This document shows positions 7,255 to 7,547 of a stretch of DNA of 7,547 bases, piece by piece. The stretch lies in contig NZ_JBINJF010000064.1 of NCBI RefSeq assembly GCF_043951865.1, positions 1 through 7,547 on the forward strand. Direction: 5' to 3'. The notes under the pieces were generated by a model, which did no database searches, was not told the origin of the DNA, and saw nothing but the letters and a program-made list of their open reading frames with translations. The stretch is from JAMQKA01 sp043951865 (lineage in GTDB: Bacteria > Bacteroidota > Rhodothermia > Balneolales > Balneolaceae). The stretch's first letter is position 1. Each line of letters begins with the position of its first letter. Both the position numbers and the translations under genes were made by a program.

Positions 7255-7400
7255 CTGTTTGCCTTGAAATGGCAAGGAAACAGTCCCTCATTGAGGAGGG
7301 TAGGCCAATCGCGTGGATCTGGTGATTGGGTCGGATGGTACAAGTCTAAAATCAGAGAATAACACCCCTCCCGCCTTCGGGGGGGGCTTCCCTCAAGGGG
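7255..7400. repeat. Cluster of consecutive hairpins
   Basis: Several stems follow one another. CTGTTT-G-CCTTG (7255-7266) pairs with CAAGGAAACAG (7273-7283), 11 bp with one bulged G. CCTC (7286-7289) pairs with GAGG (7293-7296). CCAATC (7305-7310) pairs with GATTGG (7324-7329). CCCCTCCCG (7365-7373) pairs with CGGGGGGGG (7378-7386) around a CCTT loop, with one T-G wobble. The pattern CCCTCAAGGGG follows at 7390-7400. The last two resemble the C-run/G-run palindrome at 6262-6312. They may be REP-like repeats or pieces of a folded RNA. Confidence 0.5.
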
Positions 7401-7454
7401 AGATTAAAGGCCTGCCCCAAGAAGTTAAGAAACAATGTTAAAGCTGGAAGCTGT

Positions 7455-7547
7455 TGAACTTGCTACATTTTGGTGGACACCCAGTTAAGCCATAGATTGT
7501 TGCCGAAATTTATGACAAACACTAGTTATGGCAAACCAAAAAAGACG
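7455..7547 (+). mobile_element. Possible left end of an insertion sequence, cut by the window edge
   Basis: From about 7455 (TGAACTTGCTACATTTTGG, then TGGACACC) the sequence looks like the outer end and short leader of an insertion sequence of IS3-like type, followed by the start of a reading frame at 7528. The assignment rests on the look of the terminus and on the short lysine/arginine-rich start of the frame. The other end is outside the window, so family and boundary are uncertain. Confidence 0.35.
7528..7547 (+). CDS. Start of a possible transposase OrfA (5' end only)
   Basis: An ATG at 7528 opens a frame reading MANQKR before the window ends. A short basic N-terminus of this kind is usual for the OrfA helix-turn-helix subunit of IS3-family transposases, and it follows a sequence that looks like an element terminus. 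Only six complete codons are visible and there is no clear ribosome-binding site, so this is a weak call. It could equally be the start of an unrelated protein. Confidence 0.3.

Larger units (their letters stand above)
7025..7547. other. Intergenic region upstream of the lipoprotein gene, with hairpins and an element end
   Basis: Reading away from the lipoprotein gene, this block holds its leader and promoter candidate (to ~7140), an AT-rich stretch without recognised features (7141-7250), a dense hairpin cluster (7255-7400), and a probable insertion-sequence end (from ~7455). I see no complete gene here. Confidence 0.6.

Noticed and set aside
1..7547. CRISPR array, tRNA, rRNA, retron or diversity-generating element
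   Set aside because: I found no regularly spaced direct repeats, no tRNA-like or rRNA sequence, and no reverse transcriptase.

Overview
The window looks like an accessory or intergenic-rich part of a Bacteroidota-type genome. A marine or halophilic Balneolota/Rhodothermota relative is my best guess. The main reason is the C-terminus of the large protein, a textbook type A sorting domain of the type IX secretion system (T9SS), with the PNYPNPFNPSTTI motif common in that group. The encoded proteins are also clearly acidic. Genus-level placement is not possible from this sequence.

Three genes are well supported, all on the minus strand and all exported. (1) 5360-1341 encodes a 1339-residue modular surface protein: signal peptide, a duplicated ~100-residue domain flanking an ASH/choice-of-anchor-D-like domain, a cadherin-like domain, five fibronectin type III repeats, two GWxL-type modules, a beta-rich module and the T9SS sorting domain. 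(2) 27 nt downstream, 1313-618 encodes a 231-residue protein with an InlB-B-repeat-like domain and a C-terminal module that resembles the one just before the sorting domain of the large protein. The two probably form an operon. (3) 7024-6365 encodes a 219-residue predicted lipoprotein with GWCLDW and FQIAIW motifs, the signature of internal Cys-Gln thioester domains (covalent adhesins).

The rest is about 2.1 kb of non-coding sequence in three blocks, rich in inverted repeats. Positions 1-617 hold a weak AT hairpin, a TAACTAATAAC-type inverted repeat and a probable non-coding open frame. Positions 5361-6364 hold a 244-bp MITE-like element with perfect 18-bp terminal inverted repeats, a ~130-nt nested foldback, an ATTCTTCATTT low-complexity run and a CCCCCTT/AAGGGGG palindrome. 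Positions 7025-7547 hold a promoter candidate for the lipoprotein gene, a cluster of hairpins, and what may be the left end of an insertion sequence with the first codons of a transposase running off the window.

Taken together, this is a surface-protein locus surrounded by mobile and repetitive debris. The most interesting candidate is the thioester-type lipoprotein. No CRISPR array, tRNA, rRNA, toxin-antitoxin pair or complete transposase is visible.
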